Below the pieces are notes generated by a model that saw only the letters and a program-made list of their open reading frames with translations, made no database searches and was not told the origin of the DNA. Below, in pieces: positions 39,541-52,300 of a stretch of DNA of 64,000 nt. The stretch spans positions 35,454,001 through 35,518,000 of the forward strand of contig CP136896.1 of the NCBI GenBank assembly GCA_034359265.1, in the 5' to 3' direction. This stretch comes from Canna indica (Eukaryota > Streptophyta > Magnoliopsida > Zingiberales > Cannaceae). Position numbers and translations under genes: made by a program. Each line of letters opens with the position of its first letter. Positions within the stretch are counted from its first letter, which is position 1.

Positions 39541-41910
39541 CACAGTGAATGTTCTGGAGTCGCTCGGGACTCAGATTACATGGCGTTTCGAGCCGATACC
39601 CCGAAGTTCAATCAGTCTGCTTCGTTCAAGATTCTATTCGAAAAATACTGCAATTCTGTGCATTAGTCTGTCGAGAATAAGTCGATTAACAATTTCTCCC
39701 ATCGCAGTGAATGTTCTGGAGTCGCTCGGTACTCAGATTACTGGGCGTTTCGAGCCGATACCCCAAAGTTCAATCAGTCGGCCTCGTTCAAAATCAATTC
39801 GAAAAATCGTGCAATTCTTTGCATTAGTCTGTCAAAAATAACTCGATTAACAACTTCTCCCATCGCAGTGAATGTTCTGGAGTCGCTCGGTACTCAGATT
39901 ACTGGGCATTTCGAGCCGATACCCCGAAGTTCAATCAGTCGGCCTCGTTCAAAATCAATTCGAAAAATCGTGCAATTCTTTGGATTAGTCTGTCAAAAAT
40001 AACTCGATTAACAACTTCTCCCATCACAGTGAATGTTCTGGAGTCGCTCGGTACTCAGATTACTGGGCGTTTCAAGCCGATACCCCGAAGTTCAATCAGT
40101 CGGCTTCGTTCAAAATCAATTCGAAAAATCATGCAATTATGTGCATTAGTCTGTCAAAAATAACTCGATTAACAACTTCTCCCATCGCAGTGAATGTTCT
40201 GGAGTCGCTCGGTACTCAGATTACTGGGCGTTTCGAGCTGATACCCCGAAGTTCAATCAGTCGACATCGTTCAAGATCTATTCGAAAAATCATGCAATTC
40301 TTTGCATTAGTCTGTCAAAAATAACTCGATTAACAACTTCTCCCATCACAGTGAATGTTCTGGAGTCGCTCGGGACTCAGATTACATGGCGTTTCGAGCC
40401 GATACCCCGAAGTTCAATCAGTCTGCTTCGTTCAAGATTCTATTCGAAAAATAGTGCAATTCTGTGCATTAGTCTGTCGAGAATAACTCGATTAACAACT
40501 TCTCCCATCGCAGTGAATGTTCTGGAGTCGCTCGGTACTCAGATTACTGGGCGTTTCGAGCCGATACCCCAAAGTTCAATCAGTCGGCCTCGTTCAAAAT
40601 CAATTCGAAAAATCGTGCAATTCTTTGCATTAGTCTGTTAAAAATAACTCGATTAACAACTTCTCCCATCGCAGTGAATGTTCTGGAGTCGCTCGGTACT
40701 CAGATTACTGGGCATTTCGAGCCGATACCCCGAAGTTCAATTAGTCGGCCTCGTTCAAAATCAATTTGAAAAATCGTGCAATTCTTTGGATTAGTCTGTC
40801 AAAAATAACTCGATTAACAACTTCTCCCATCACAGTGAATGTTCTGGAGTCACTCGGGACTCAGATTACAGGGCGTTTCGAGCTGATACCCCAAATTTCA
40901 ATCAGTCGGCTTCGTTCAAGATTCTATTCGAAAAATCGTGCAATTCTGTGCATTAGTCTGTCAAAAATAACTCGATTAACAACTTCTCCCATCGCAGTGA
41001 AGGTTCTGGAGTCGCTCGGTACTCAGATTACTGGGCGTTTCGAGCTGATACCCCGAAGTTCAATCAGTCGGCATCGTTCAAGATCTATTCGAAAAATCAT
41101 GCAATTCTTTGCATTAGTCTGTCAAAAATAACTCGATTAACAACTTCTCCCATCACAGTGAATGTTCTGGAGTCGCTCGGGACTCAGATTACAGGGCGTT
41201 TCGAGCCGATACCCCGAAGTTCAATCAGTCTGCTTCGTTCAAGATTCTATTCGAAAAATAGTGTAATTCTGTGCATTAGTCTGTCAAAAATAACTCGATT
41301 AACAACTTCTCCCATCACAGTGAATGTTCTGGAGTCGCTCGGGACTCAGATTACAGGGCGTTTCGAGCCGATACCCCGAAGTTCAATCAGTCTGCTTCGT
41401 TCAAGATTCTATTCGAAAAATAGTGCAATTCTGTGCATTAGTCTGTCGAGAATAACTCGATTAATAACTTCTCCCATCGCAGTGAATGTTCTGGAGTCGC
41501 TCGGTACTCAGATTACTGGGCGTTTCGAGCCGATACCCCAAAGTTCAATCAGTCGGCCTCGTTCAAAATCAATTCGAAAAATCGTGCAATTCTTTGCATT
41601 AGTCTGTCAAAAATAACTCGATTAACAACTTCTCCCATCGCAGTTAATGTTCTGGAGTCGCTCGGTACTCAGATTACTGGGCGTTTCGAGCCGATACCCC
41701 GAAGTTCAATCAGTCGGCCTCGTTCAAAATCAATTCGAAAAATCGTGCAATTCTTTGGATTAGTCTGTCAAAAATAACTCGATTAACAACTTCTCCCATC
41801 ACACTGAATGTTCTGGAGTCGCTCGGGACTCAGATTACAGGGCGTTTCGAGCCGATACCCCGAAGTTCAATCAGTCGGCATCGTTCAAGATCTATTCGAA
41901 AAATCATGCA
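39541..41910 (+). repeat. Satellite sub-array 3a continued
   Basis: Right-half monomers return, with gattacatggcg at 39,578 and 40,384 (806 bp, 5 monomers; the last copies of this variant) and the gtgaagg marker at 40,999. Private single changes cluster here: atactgc near 39,647, aagtcgatt near 39,679, caatttctccc near 39,690, ctgttaaaaat near 40,636 and caatttgaa near 40,764. There is no unique sequence. Confidence 0.83.
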
Positions 41911-44670
41911 ATTCTGTGCATTAGTCTGTCAAAAATAACTCGATTAACAACTTCTCCCATCGCAGTGAATGTTCTGGAGTCGCTCGGTACTCAGATTACT
42001 GGGCGTTTCGAGCTGATACCCCGAAGTTCAATGAGTCGGCATCGTTCAAGATCTATTAGAAAAATCAAGCAAATCTTTGCATTATTCTGTCAAAAATAAC
42101 TCGATTAACAACTTCTCCCATCACAGTGAATGTTCTGGAGTCGCTCGGGACTCAGATTACAGGGCGTTTCGAGCCGATACCCCGAAGTTCAATCAGTCTG
42201 CTTCGTTCAAGATTCTACTCGAAAAATAGTGCAATTCTGTGCATTAGTCTGTCGAGAATAACTCGATTAACAACTTCTCCCATCGCAGTGAATGTTCTGG
42301 AGTCGCTCGGTACTCAGATTACTGGGCGTTTCAAGCCGATACCCCGAAGTTCAATCAGTCGGCTTCGTTCAAAATCAATTCGAAAAATCATGCAATTATG
42401 TGCATTAGTCTGTCAAAAATAACTCGATTAACAACTTCTCCCATCGCAGTGAATGTTCTGGAGTCGCTCGGTACTCAGATTACTGGGCGTTTCGAGCTGA
42501 TACCCCGAAGTTCAATCAGTCGACATCGTTCAAGATCTATTCGAAAAATCATGCAATTCTTTGCATTAGTCTGTCAAAAATAACTCGATTAACAACTTCT
42601 CCCATCATAGTTAATGTTCTGGAGTCGCTCGGGACTCAGATTACAGGGCGTTTCGAGCCGATACCCCGAATTTCAATCAGTCGGCTTCGTTCAAGATTCT
42701 ATTCGAAAAATCGTGCAATTCTGTGCATTAGTCTGTCAAAAATAACTCGATTAACAACTTCTCCCATCGTAGTGAATGTTCTGGAGTCGCTCGGTACTCA
42801 GATTACTGGGCGTTTCGAGCCGATACCCCAAAGTTCAATCAGTCGGCCTCGTTCAAAATCAATTCGAAAAATCGTGCAATTCTTTGCATTAGTCTGTCAA
42901 AAATAACTCGATTAACAACTTCTCCCATCGCAGTGAATGTTCTGGAGTCGCTCGGTACTCAGATTACTGGGCGTTTCGAGCCGATACCCCGAAGTTCAAT
43001 CAGTCGGCCTCGTTCAAAATCAATTCGAAAAATCGTGCAATTCTTTGGATTAGTCTGTCAAAAATAACTCGATTAACAACTTCTCCCATCACAGTAAATG
43101 TTCTAGAGTCGCTCGGGACTCAGATTACAGGGCGTTTCGAGCCGATACCCCAAAGTTCAATCAGTCGGCCTCGTTCAAAATCAATTCGAAAAATCGTGCA
43201 ATTCTTTGCATTAGTCTGTCAAAAATAACTCGATTAACAACTTCTCCCATCACAGTGAATGTTCTGGAGTCGCTCGGTACTCAGATTACTGGGCGTTTCG
43301 AGCCGATACCCCGACGTTCAATCAGTCGGCCTCGTTCAAAATCAATTCGAAAAATCGTGCAATTCTTTGGATTAGTCTGTCAAAAATAACTCGATTAACA
43401 ACTTCTCCCATCACAGTGAATGTTCTAGAGTCGCTCGGGACTCAGATTACAGGGCGTTTCGAGCCGATACCCCGAAGTTCAATCAGTCGGCATCGTTCAA
43501 GATCTATTCGAAAAATCATGCAATTCTTTGCATTAGTCTGTCAAAAATAACTCGATTAACAACTTCTCCCATCACAGTGAATGTTCTGGAGTCGCTCGGG
43601 ACTCAGATTACAGGGCGTTTCAAGCCGATACCCCGAAGTTTAATCAGTCGGCATCGTTCAAGATCTATTCGAAAAACCATGCAATTCTTTGCATTAGTCT
43701 GTCAAAAATAACTCGATTAACAACTTCTCCCATCACAGTGAATGTTCTGGAGTTGCTCGGGACTCAGATTACAGGGCGTTTCGAGCCGATACCCCGAAGT
43801 TCAATCAGTCTGCTTCGTTCAAGATTCTATTCGAAAAATAGTGCAATTCTGTGCATTAGTCTGTCGAGAATAACTCGATTAACAACTTCTCCCATCACAG
43901 TGAATGTTCTGGAGTCGCTCGGTACTCAGATTACTGGGCGTTTCAAGCCGATACCCCAAAGTTCAATCAGTCGGCTTCGTTCAAAATCAATTCGAAAAAT
44001 CATGCAATTATGTGCATTAGTCTGTCAAAAATAACTCGATTAACAACTTCTCCCATCGCAGTGAATGTTCTGGAGTCGCTCGGTACTCAGATTACTGGGC
44101 GTTTCGAGCTGATACCCCGAAGTTCAATCAGTCGACATCGTTCAAGATCTATTCGAAAAATCATGCAATTCTTTGCATTAGTCTGTCAAAAATAACTCGA
44201 TTAACAACTTCTCCCATCACAGTGAATGTTCTGGAGTCGCTCGGGACTCAGATTACAGGGCGTTTCGAGCCGATACCCCGAAGTTCAATCAGTCTGCTTC
44301 GTTCAAGATTCTATTCGAAAAATAGTGCAATTCGGTGCATTAGTCTGTCAAGAATAACTCGATTAACAACTTCTCCCATCGCAGTGAATGTTCTGGAGTC
44401 GCTCGGTACTCAGATTACTGGGCGTTTCGAGCCGATACCCCAAAGTTCAATCAGTCGGCCTCGTTCAAAATCAATTCGAAAAATCGTGCAATTCTTTGCA
44501 TTAGTCTGTCAAAAATAACTCGATTAACAACTTCTCCCATCGCAGTGAATGTTCTGGAGTCGCTCGGTAATCAGATTACTGGGCATTTCGAGCCGATACC
44601 CCGAAGTTCAATCAGTCGGCCTCGTTCAAAATCAATTCGAAAAATCGTGCAATTCTTTGGATTAGTCTGT
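41911..44670 (+). repeat. Long-range duplicate of 26.7-29.3 kb, 94-95 monomers away
   Basis: From about 41,911 to 43,575 the order of monomer classes matches 26,745-28,400 at a constant offset of 15,166 bp (94 monomers): gcaaatcttt (26,905 and 42,071), the cgtagtg monomer, and the rare cacagtaaatgttctagag monomer followed by cccca (27,921 and 43,087). After one additional monomer the match resumes at 15,327 bp (95 monomers) up to about 29,340/44,670, including the rare ttcggtgc (29,004 and 44,331). The intervening 12-15 kb is of mixed origin. The copy is not exact: gttgctcgg, acaccaaag and agagtctctc in the left copy are not matched in the right one. Confidence 0.85.
43575..43735 (+). repeat. 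Single stray left-half monomer
   Basis: This one 161-bp monomer has gggact, gtttcaagcc, agtttaatcag and aaaaaccatgc together, a combination seen repeatedly from 3.2 to 26.6 kb and otherwise absent after about 26,575. It is exactly the extra monomer that changes the long-range duplication offset from 94 to 95 monomers. Either it was inserted into the right copy or the left copy lost it at about 28,400. The left copy has ctccaatcac there, a private change, so I cannot decide which. Confidence 0.8.
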
Positions 44671-46610
44671 CAAAAATAACTCGATTAACAACTTCTCCCA
44701 TCACAGTGAATGTTCTGGAGTCGCTCGGTACTCAGATTACTGGGCGTTTCGAGCCGATACCCCGACGTTCAATCAGTCGGCCTCGTTCAAAATCAATTCG
44801 AAAAATCGTGCAATTCTTTGGATTAGTCTGTCAAAAATAACTCGATTAACAACTTCTCCCATCACAGTGAATGTTCTAGAGTCGCTCGGGACTCAGATTA
44901 CAGGGCGTTTCGAGCCGATACCCCGAAGTTCAATCAGTCGGCATCGTTCAAGATCTATTCGAAAAATCATGCAATTCTTTGCATTAGTCTGTCAAAAATA
45001 ACTCGATTAACAACTTCTCCCATCACAGTGAATGTTCTGGAGTCGCTCGGGACTCAGATTACAGGGCGTTTCGAGCCGATACCCCGAAGTTCAATCAGTC
45101 TGCTTCGTTCAAGATTCTATTCGAAAAATAGTGCAATTCTGTGCATTAGTCTGTCGAGAATAACTCGATTAACAACTTCTCCCATCGCAGTGAATGTTCT
45201 GGAGTCGCTCGGTACTCAGATTACTGGGCGTTTCAAGCCGATACCCCAAAGTTCAATCAGTCGGCTTCGTTCAAAATCAATTCGAAAAATCATGCAATTA
45301 TGTGCATTAGTCTGTCAAAAATAACTCGATTAACAACTTCTCCCATCGCAGTGAATGTTCTGGAGTCGCTCGGTACTCAGATTACTGGGCGTTTCGAGCT
45401 GATACCCCGAAGTTCAATCAGTCGACATCGTTCAAGATCTATTCGAAAAATCATGCAATTCTTTGCATTAGTCTGTCAAAAATAACTCGATTAACAACTT
45501 CTCCCATCACAGTGAATGTTCTGGAGTCGCTCGGGACTCAGATTACAGGGCGTTTCGAGCCGATACCCCGAAGTTCAATCAGTCTGCTTCGTTCAAGATT
45601 CTATTCGAAAAATAGTGCAATTCGGTGCATTAGTCTGTCGAGAATAACTCGATTAACAACTTCTCCCATCGCAGTGAATGTTCTGGAGTCGCTCGGTACT
45701 CAGATTACTGGGCGTTTCGAGCCGATACCCCAAAGTTCAATCAGTCGGCCTCGTTCAAAATCAATTTGAAAAATCGTGCAATTCTTTGCATTAGTCTGTC
45801 AAAAATAACTCGATTAACAACTTCTCCCATCGCAGTGAATGTTCTGGAGTCGCTCGGTAATCAGATTACTGGGCATTTCGAGCCGATACCCCGAAGTTCA
45901 ATCAGTCGGCCTCGTTCAAAATCAATTCGAAAAATCGTGCAATTCTTTGGATTAGTCTGTCAAAAATAACTCGATTAACAACTTCTCCCATCACAGTGAA
46001 TGTTCTGGAGTCGCTCGGGACTCAGATTACAGGGCGTTTCGAGCCGATACCCCGAAGTTCAATCAGTCGTCATCGTTCAAGATCTATTCGAAAAATCATG
46101 CAATTCTTTGCATTAGTCTGTCAAAAATAACTCGATTAACAACTTCTCCCATCACAGTGAATGTTCTGGAGTCGCTCGGGACTCAGATTACAGGGCGTTT
46201 CGAGCCGATACCCCGTAGTTCAATCAGTCTGCTTCGTTCAAGATTCTATTCGAAAAATAGTGCAATTCTGTGCATTAGTTTGTCGAGAATAACTCGATTA
46301 ACAACTTCTCCCATCGCAGTGAATGTTCTGGAGTCGCTCGGTACTCAGATTACTGGGCGTTTCAAGCCGATACCCCGAAGTTCAATCAGTCGGCTTCGTT
46401 CAAAATCAATTCGAAAAATCATGCAATTATGTGCATTAGTCTGTCAAAAATAACTCGATTAACAACTTCTCCCATCGCAGTGAATGTTCTGGAGTCGCTC
46501 GGTACTCAGATTACTGGGCATTTCGAGCCGATACCCCGAAGTTCAATCAGTCGGCCTCGTTCAAAATCAATTCGAAAAATCGTGCAATTCTTTGGATTAG
46601 TCTGTCAAAA
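44671..46610 (+). repeat. Local 8- and 7-monomer duplications
   Basis: Offsets of 1,290 bp (8 monomers) link 43,738-44,640 with 45,028-45,930, supported by the rare ttcggtgc (44,331 and 45,621) and by the private ggtaatcag (near 44,568 and 45,858). An offset of 1,129 bp (7 monomers) links 45,028 with 46,157. The rare ccgacgttc occurs at 43,311 and 44,762 (9 monomers apart). The three spacings overlap, which points to several small rearrangements in a few kilobases. Confidence 0.82.
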
Positions 46611-49370
46611 ATAACTCGATTAACAACTTCTCCCATCACAGTGAATGTTCTGGAGTCGCTCGGGACTCAGAATACAGGGCGTTTCGAGCCGATACCCCGA
46701 AGTTCAATCAGTCGGCATCGTTCAAGATCTATTCGAAAAATCATGCAATTCTTTGCATTAGTCTGTCAAAAATAACTCGATTAACAACTTCTCCCATCAT
46801 AGTTAATGTTCTGGAGTCGCTCGGGACTCAGATTACAGGGCGTTTCGAGCCGATACCCCAAATTTCAATCAGTCGGCTTCGTTCAAGATTCTATTCGAAA
46901 AATTGTGCAATTCTGTGCATTAGTCTGTCAAAAATAACTCGATTAACAACTTCTCCCATCGCAGTGAAGGTTCTGGAGTCGCTCGGTACTCAGATTACTG
47001 GGCGTTTCGAGCTGATACCCCGAAGTTCAATCAGTCGGCATCGTTCAAGATCTATTCGAAAAATCATGCAATTCTTTGCATTAGTCTGTCAAAAATAACT
47101 CGATTAACAACTTCTCCCATCACAGTGAATGTTCTGGAGTCGCTCGGGACTCAGATTACAGGGCGTTTCGAGCCGATACCCCGAAGTTCAATCAGTTTGC
47201 TTCGTTCAAGATTCTATTCGAAAAATAGTGTAATTCTGTGCATTAGTCTGTCAAAAATAACTCGATTAACAACTTCTCCCATCACAGTGAATGTTCTGGA
47301 GTCGCTCGGGACTCAGATTACAGGGCGTTTCGAGCCGATACCCCGAAGTTCAATCAGTCTGCTTCGTTCAAGATTCTATTCGAAAAATAGTGCAATTCTG
47401 TGCATTAGTCTGTCGAGAATAACTCGATTAATAACTTCTCCCATCGCAGTGAATGTTCTGGAGTCGCTCGGTACTCAGATTACTGGGCGTTTCGAGCCGA
47501 TACCCCAAAGTTCAATCAGTCGGCCTCGTTCAAAATCAATTCGAAAAATCGTGCAATTCTTTGCATTAGTCTGTCAAAAATAACTCGATTAACAACTTCT
47601 CCCATCGCAGTTAATGTTCTGGAGTCGCTCGGTACTCAGATTACTGGGCGTTTCGAGCCGATACCCCGAAGTTCAATCAGTCGGCCTCGTTCAAAATCAA
47701 TTCGAAAAATCGTGCAATTCTTTGGATTAGTCTGTCAAAAATAACTCGATTAACAACTTCTCCCATCACAGTGAATGTTCTGGAGTCGCTCGGGACTCAG
47801 ATTACAGGGCGTTTCGAGCCGATACCCCGAAGTTCAATCAGTCGGCATCGTTCAAGATCTATTCAAAAAATCATGCAATTCTTTGCATTAGTCTGTCAAA
47901 AATAACTCGATTAACAACTTCTCCCATCATAGTTAATGTTCTGGAGTCGCTCGGGACTCAGATTACAGGGCGTTTCGAGCCGATACCCCAAATTTCAATC
48001 AGTCGGCTTCGTTCAAGATTCTATTCGAAAAATCGTGTAATTCTGTGCATTAGTCTGTCAAAAATAACTCGATTAACAACTTCTCCCATCGCAGTGAAGG
48101 TTCTGGAGTCGCTCGGTACTCAGATTACTGGGCGTTTCGAGCTGATACCCCGAAGTTCAATCAGTCGGCATCGTTCAAGATCTATTCGAAAAATCATGCA
48201 ATTCTTTGCATTAGTCTGTCAAAAATAACTCGATTAACAACTTCTCCCATCACAGTGAATGTTCTGGAGACGCTCGGGACTCAGATTACAGGGCGTTTCG
48301 AGCCGATACCCCGAAGTTCAATCAGTCTGCTTCGTTCAAGATTCTATTCGAAAAATAGTGCAATTCTGTGCATTAGTCTGTCGAGAATAACTCGATTAAC
48401 AATTTCTCCCATCGCAGTGAATGTTCTGGAGTCGCTCGGTACTCAGATTACTGGGCGTTTCGAGCCGATACCCCAAAGTTCAATCAGTCGGCCTCGTTCA
48501 AAATCAATTCGAAAAATTGTGCAATTCTTTGCATTAGTCTGTCAAAAATAACTCGATTAACAACTTCTCCCATCGCAGTGAATGTTCTGGAGTCGCTCGG
48601 TACTCAGATTACTGGGCGTTTCGAGCCGATACCCCGAAGTTCAATCAGTCGGCCTCGTTCAAAATCAATTCGAAAAATCGTGCAATTCTTTGGATTAGTC
48701 TGTCAAAAATAACTCGATTAACAACTTCTCCCATCACAGTGAATGTTCTGGAGTCGCTCGGGACTCAGATTACAGGGCGTTTCGAGCCGATAACCCGAAG
48801 TTCAATCAGTCGGCATCGTTCAAGATCTATTCGAAAAATCATGCAATTTTTTGCATTAGTCTGTCAAAAATAACTCGATTAACAACTTCTCCCATCATAG
48901 TTAATGTTCTGGAGTCGCTCGGGACTCAGATTACAGGGCGTTTCGAGCCGATTCCCCAAATTTCAATCAGTCGGCTTCGTTCAAGATTCTATTCGAAAAA
49001 TCGTGCAATTCTGTGCATTAGTCTGTCAAAAATAACTCGATTAACAACTTCTCCCATCGCAGTGAAGGTTCTGGAGTCGCTCGGTACTCAGATTACTGGG
49101 CGTTTCGAGCTGATACCCCGAAGTTCAATCAGTCGGCATCGTTCAAGATCTATTCGAAAAATCATGCAATTCTTTGCATTAGTCTGTCAAAAATAACTCG
49201 ATTAACAACTTCTCCCATCGCAGTGAATGTTTTGGAGTCGCTCGGTACTCAGATTACTGGGCATTTCGAGCTGATACCCCGAAGTTCAATCAGTCGACAT
49301 CGTTCAAGATCTATTCGAAAAATCATGCAATTCTTTGCATTAGTCTGTCAAAAATAACTCGATTAACAAC
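46611..49370 (+). repeat. Satellite sub-array 3b, 7- and 6-monomer spacings
   Basis: The gtgaagg marker returns after a gap of 37 monomers (46,966) and then at 48,096 and 49,064 (7 and 6 monomers). The gap corresponds to the segment filled by the long-range duplicate and its local copies. Units here look like shortened versions of the 11-monomer unit of sub-array 3a. No unique sequence. Confidence 0.83.
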
Positions 49371-52300
49371 TTGTCCCATCACAGTGAATGTTCTGGAGTC
49401 GCTCGAGACTCAGATTACAGGGCGTTTCGAGCCGATACCCCGAAGTTCAATCAGTCTGCTTCGTTCAAGATTCTATTCGAAAAATAGTGCAATTCTGTGC
49501 ATTAGTCTGTCGAGAATAACTCGATTAACAACTTCTCCCATCGCAGTGAATGTTTTGGAGTCGCTCGGTACTCAGATTACTGGGCGTTTCGAGCCGATAC
49601 CCCAAAGTTCAATCAGTCGGCCTCGTTCAAAATCTATTCAAAAAATCGTGCAATTCTTTGCATTAGTCTGTCAAAAATAACTCGATTAACAACTTCTCCC
49701 ATCGCAGTGAATGTTCTGGAGTCGCTCGGTACTCAGATTACTGGGCGTTTCGAGCCGATACCCCGAAGTTCAATCAGTCGGCCTCGTTCAAAATCAATTC
49801 GAAAAATCGTGCAATTCTTTGGATTAGTTTGTCAAAAATAACTCGATTAACAACTTCTCCCATCACAGTGAATGTTCTGGAGTCGCTCGGGACTCAGATT
49901 ATAGGGCGTTTCGAGCCGATACACCGAAGTTCAATCAGTCGGCATCGTTCAAGATCTATTCGAAAAATCATGCAATTCTTTGCATTAGTCTGTCAAAAAT
50001 AACTCGATTAACAACTTCTCCCAGCACAGTGAATGTTCTGGAGTCGCTCGGGACTCAGATTACAGGGCGTTTCGAGCCGATACCCCGAAGTTCAATCAGT
50101 CTGCTTCGTTCAAGATTCTATTCGAAAAATAGTGTAATTCTGTGCATTAGTCTGTCAAAAATAACTCGATTAACAACTTCTCCCATCACAGTGAATGTTC
50201 TTGAGTCGCTCGGGACTCAGATTACAGGGCGTTTCGAGCCGATACCCCGAAGTTCAATCAGTCTGCTTCGTTCAAGATTCTATTCAAAAAATAGTGCAAT
50301 TCTGTGCATTAGTCTGTCGAGAATAACTCGATTAACAACTTCTCCCATCGCAGTGAATGTTCTGGAGTCGCTCGGTACTCAGATTACTGGGCGTTTCGAG
50401 CCGATACCCCAAAGTTCAATCAGTCGGCCTCGTTCAAAATCAATTCGAAAAATCGTGCAATTCTTTGCATTAGTCTGTCAAAAATAACTCGATTAACAAC
50501 TTCTCCCATCGCAGTGAATGTTCTGGAGTCGCTCGGTACTCAGATTACTGGGCGTTTCGAGCCGATACCCCGAAGTTCAATCAGTCGGCCTCGTTCAAAA
50601 TCAATTCGAAAAATCGTGCAATTCTTTGGATTAGTCTGTCAAAAATAACTCGATTAACAACTTCTCCCATCACAGTGAATGTTCTGGAGTCGCTCGGGAC
50701 TCAGATTACAGGGCGTTTCGAGCCGATAACCCGAAGTTCAATCAGTCGGCATCGTTCAAGATCTATTCGAAAAATCATGCAATTTTTTGCATTAGTCTGT
50801 CAAAAATAACTCGATTAACAACTTGTCCCATCATAGTTAATGTTCTGGAGTCGCTCGGGACTCAGATTACAGGGCGTTTCGAGCCGATTCCCCAAATTTC
50901 AATCAGTCGGCTTCGTTCAAGATTCTATTCGAAAAATCGTGCAATTCTGTGCATTAGTCTGTCAAAAATAACTCGATTAACAACTTCTCCCATCGCAGTG
51001 AAGGTTCTGGAGTCGCTCGGTACTCAGATTACTGGGCGTTTCGAGCTGATACCCCGAAGTTCAATCAGTCGGCATCGTTCAAGATCTATTCGAAAAATCA
51101 TGCAATTCTTTGCATTAGTCTGTCAAAAATAACTCGATTAACAACTTCTCCCATCACAGTGAATGTTCTGGAGTCGCTCGGGACTCAGATTACAGGGCGT
51201 TTCGAGCCGATACCCCGAAGTTCAATCAGTCTGCTTCGTTCAAGATTCTATTCGAAAAATAGTGCAATTCTGTGCATTAGTCTGTCGAGAATAACTCGAT
51301 TAACAACTTCTCCCATCGCAGTGAATGTTCTGGAGTCGCTCGGTACTCAGATTACTGGGCGTTTCAAGCCGATACCCCGAAGTTCAATCAGTCGGCTTCG
51401 TTCAAAATCAATTCGAAAAATCATGCAATTATGTGCATTAGTCTGTCAAAAATAACTCGATTAACAACTTCTCCCATCGCAGTGAATGTTCTGGAGTCGC
51501 TCGGTACTCAGATTACTGGGCATTTCGAGCTGATACCCCGAAGTTCAATCAGTCGACATCGTTCAAGATCTATTCGAAAAATCATGCAATTCTTTGCATT
51601 AGTCTGTCAAAAATAACTCGATTAACAACTTGTCCCATCACAGTGAATGTTCTGGAGTCGCTCGAGACTCAGATTACAGGGCGTTTCGAGCCGATACCCC
51701 GAAGTTCAATCAGTCTGCTTCGTTCAAGATTCTATTCGAAAAATAGTGCAATTCTGTGCATTAGTCTGTCGAGAATAACTCGATTAACAACTTCTCCCAT
51801 CGCAGTGAATGTTCTGGAGTCGCTCGGTACTCAGATTACTGGGCGTTTCGAGCCGATACCCCAAAGTTCAATCAGTCGGCCTCGTTCAAAATCAATTCAA
51901 AAAATCATGCAATTCTTTGCATTAGTTTGTCAAAAATAACTCGATTAACAACTTCTCCCATCGCAGTGAATGTTCTGGAGTCGCTCGGTACTCAGATTAC
52001 TAGGCGTTTCGAGCCGATACCCCGAAGTTCAATCAGTCTGCCTCGTTCAAAATCAATTCGAAAAATCGTGCAATTCTTTGGATTAGTCTGTCAAAAATAA
52101 CTCGATTAACAACTTCTCCCATCACAGTGAATGTTCTGGAGTCGCTCGGGACTCAGATTATAGGGCGTTTCGAGCCGATACACCGAAGTTCAATCAGTCG
52201 GCATCGTTCAAGATCTATTCGAAAAATCATGCAATTCTTTGCATTAGTCTGTCAAAAATAACTCGATTAACAACTTCTCCCATCACAGTGAATGTTCTGG

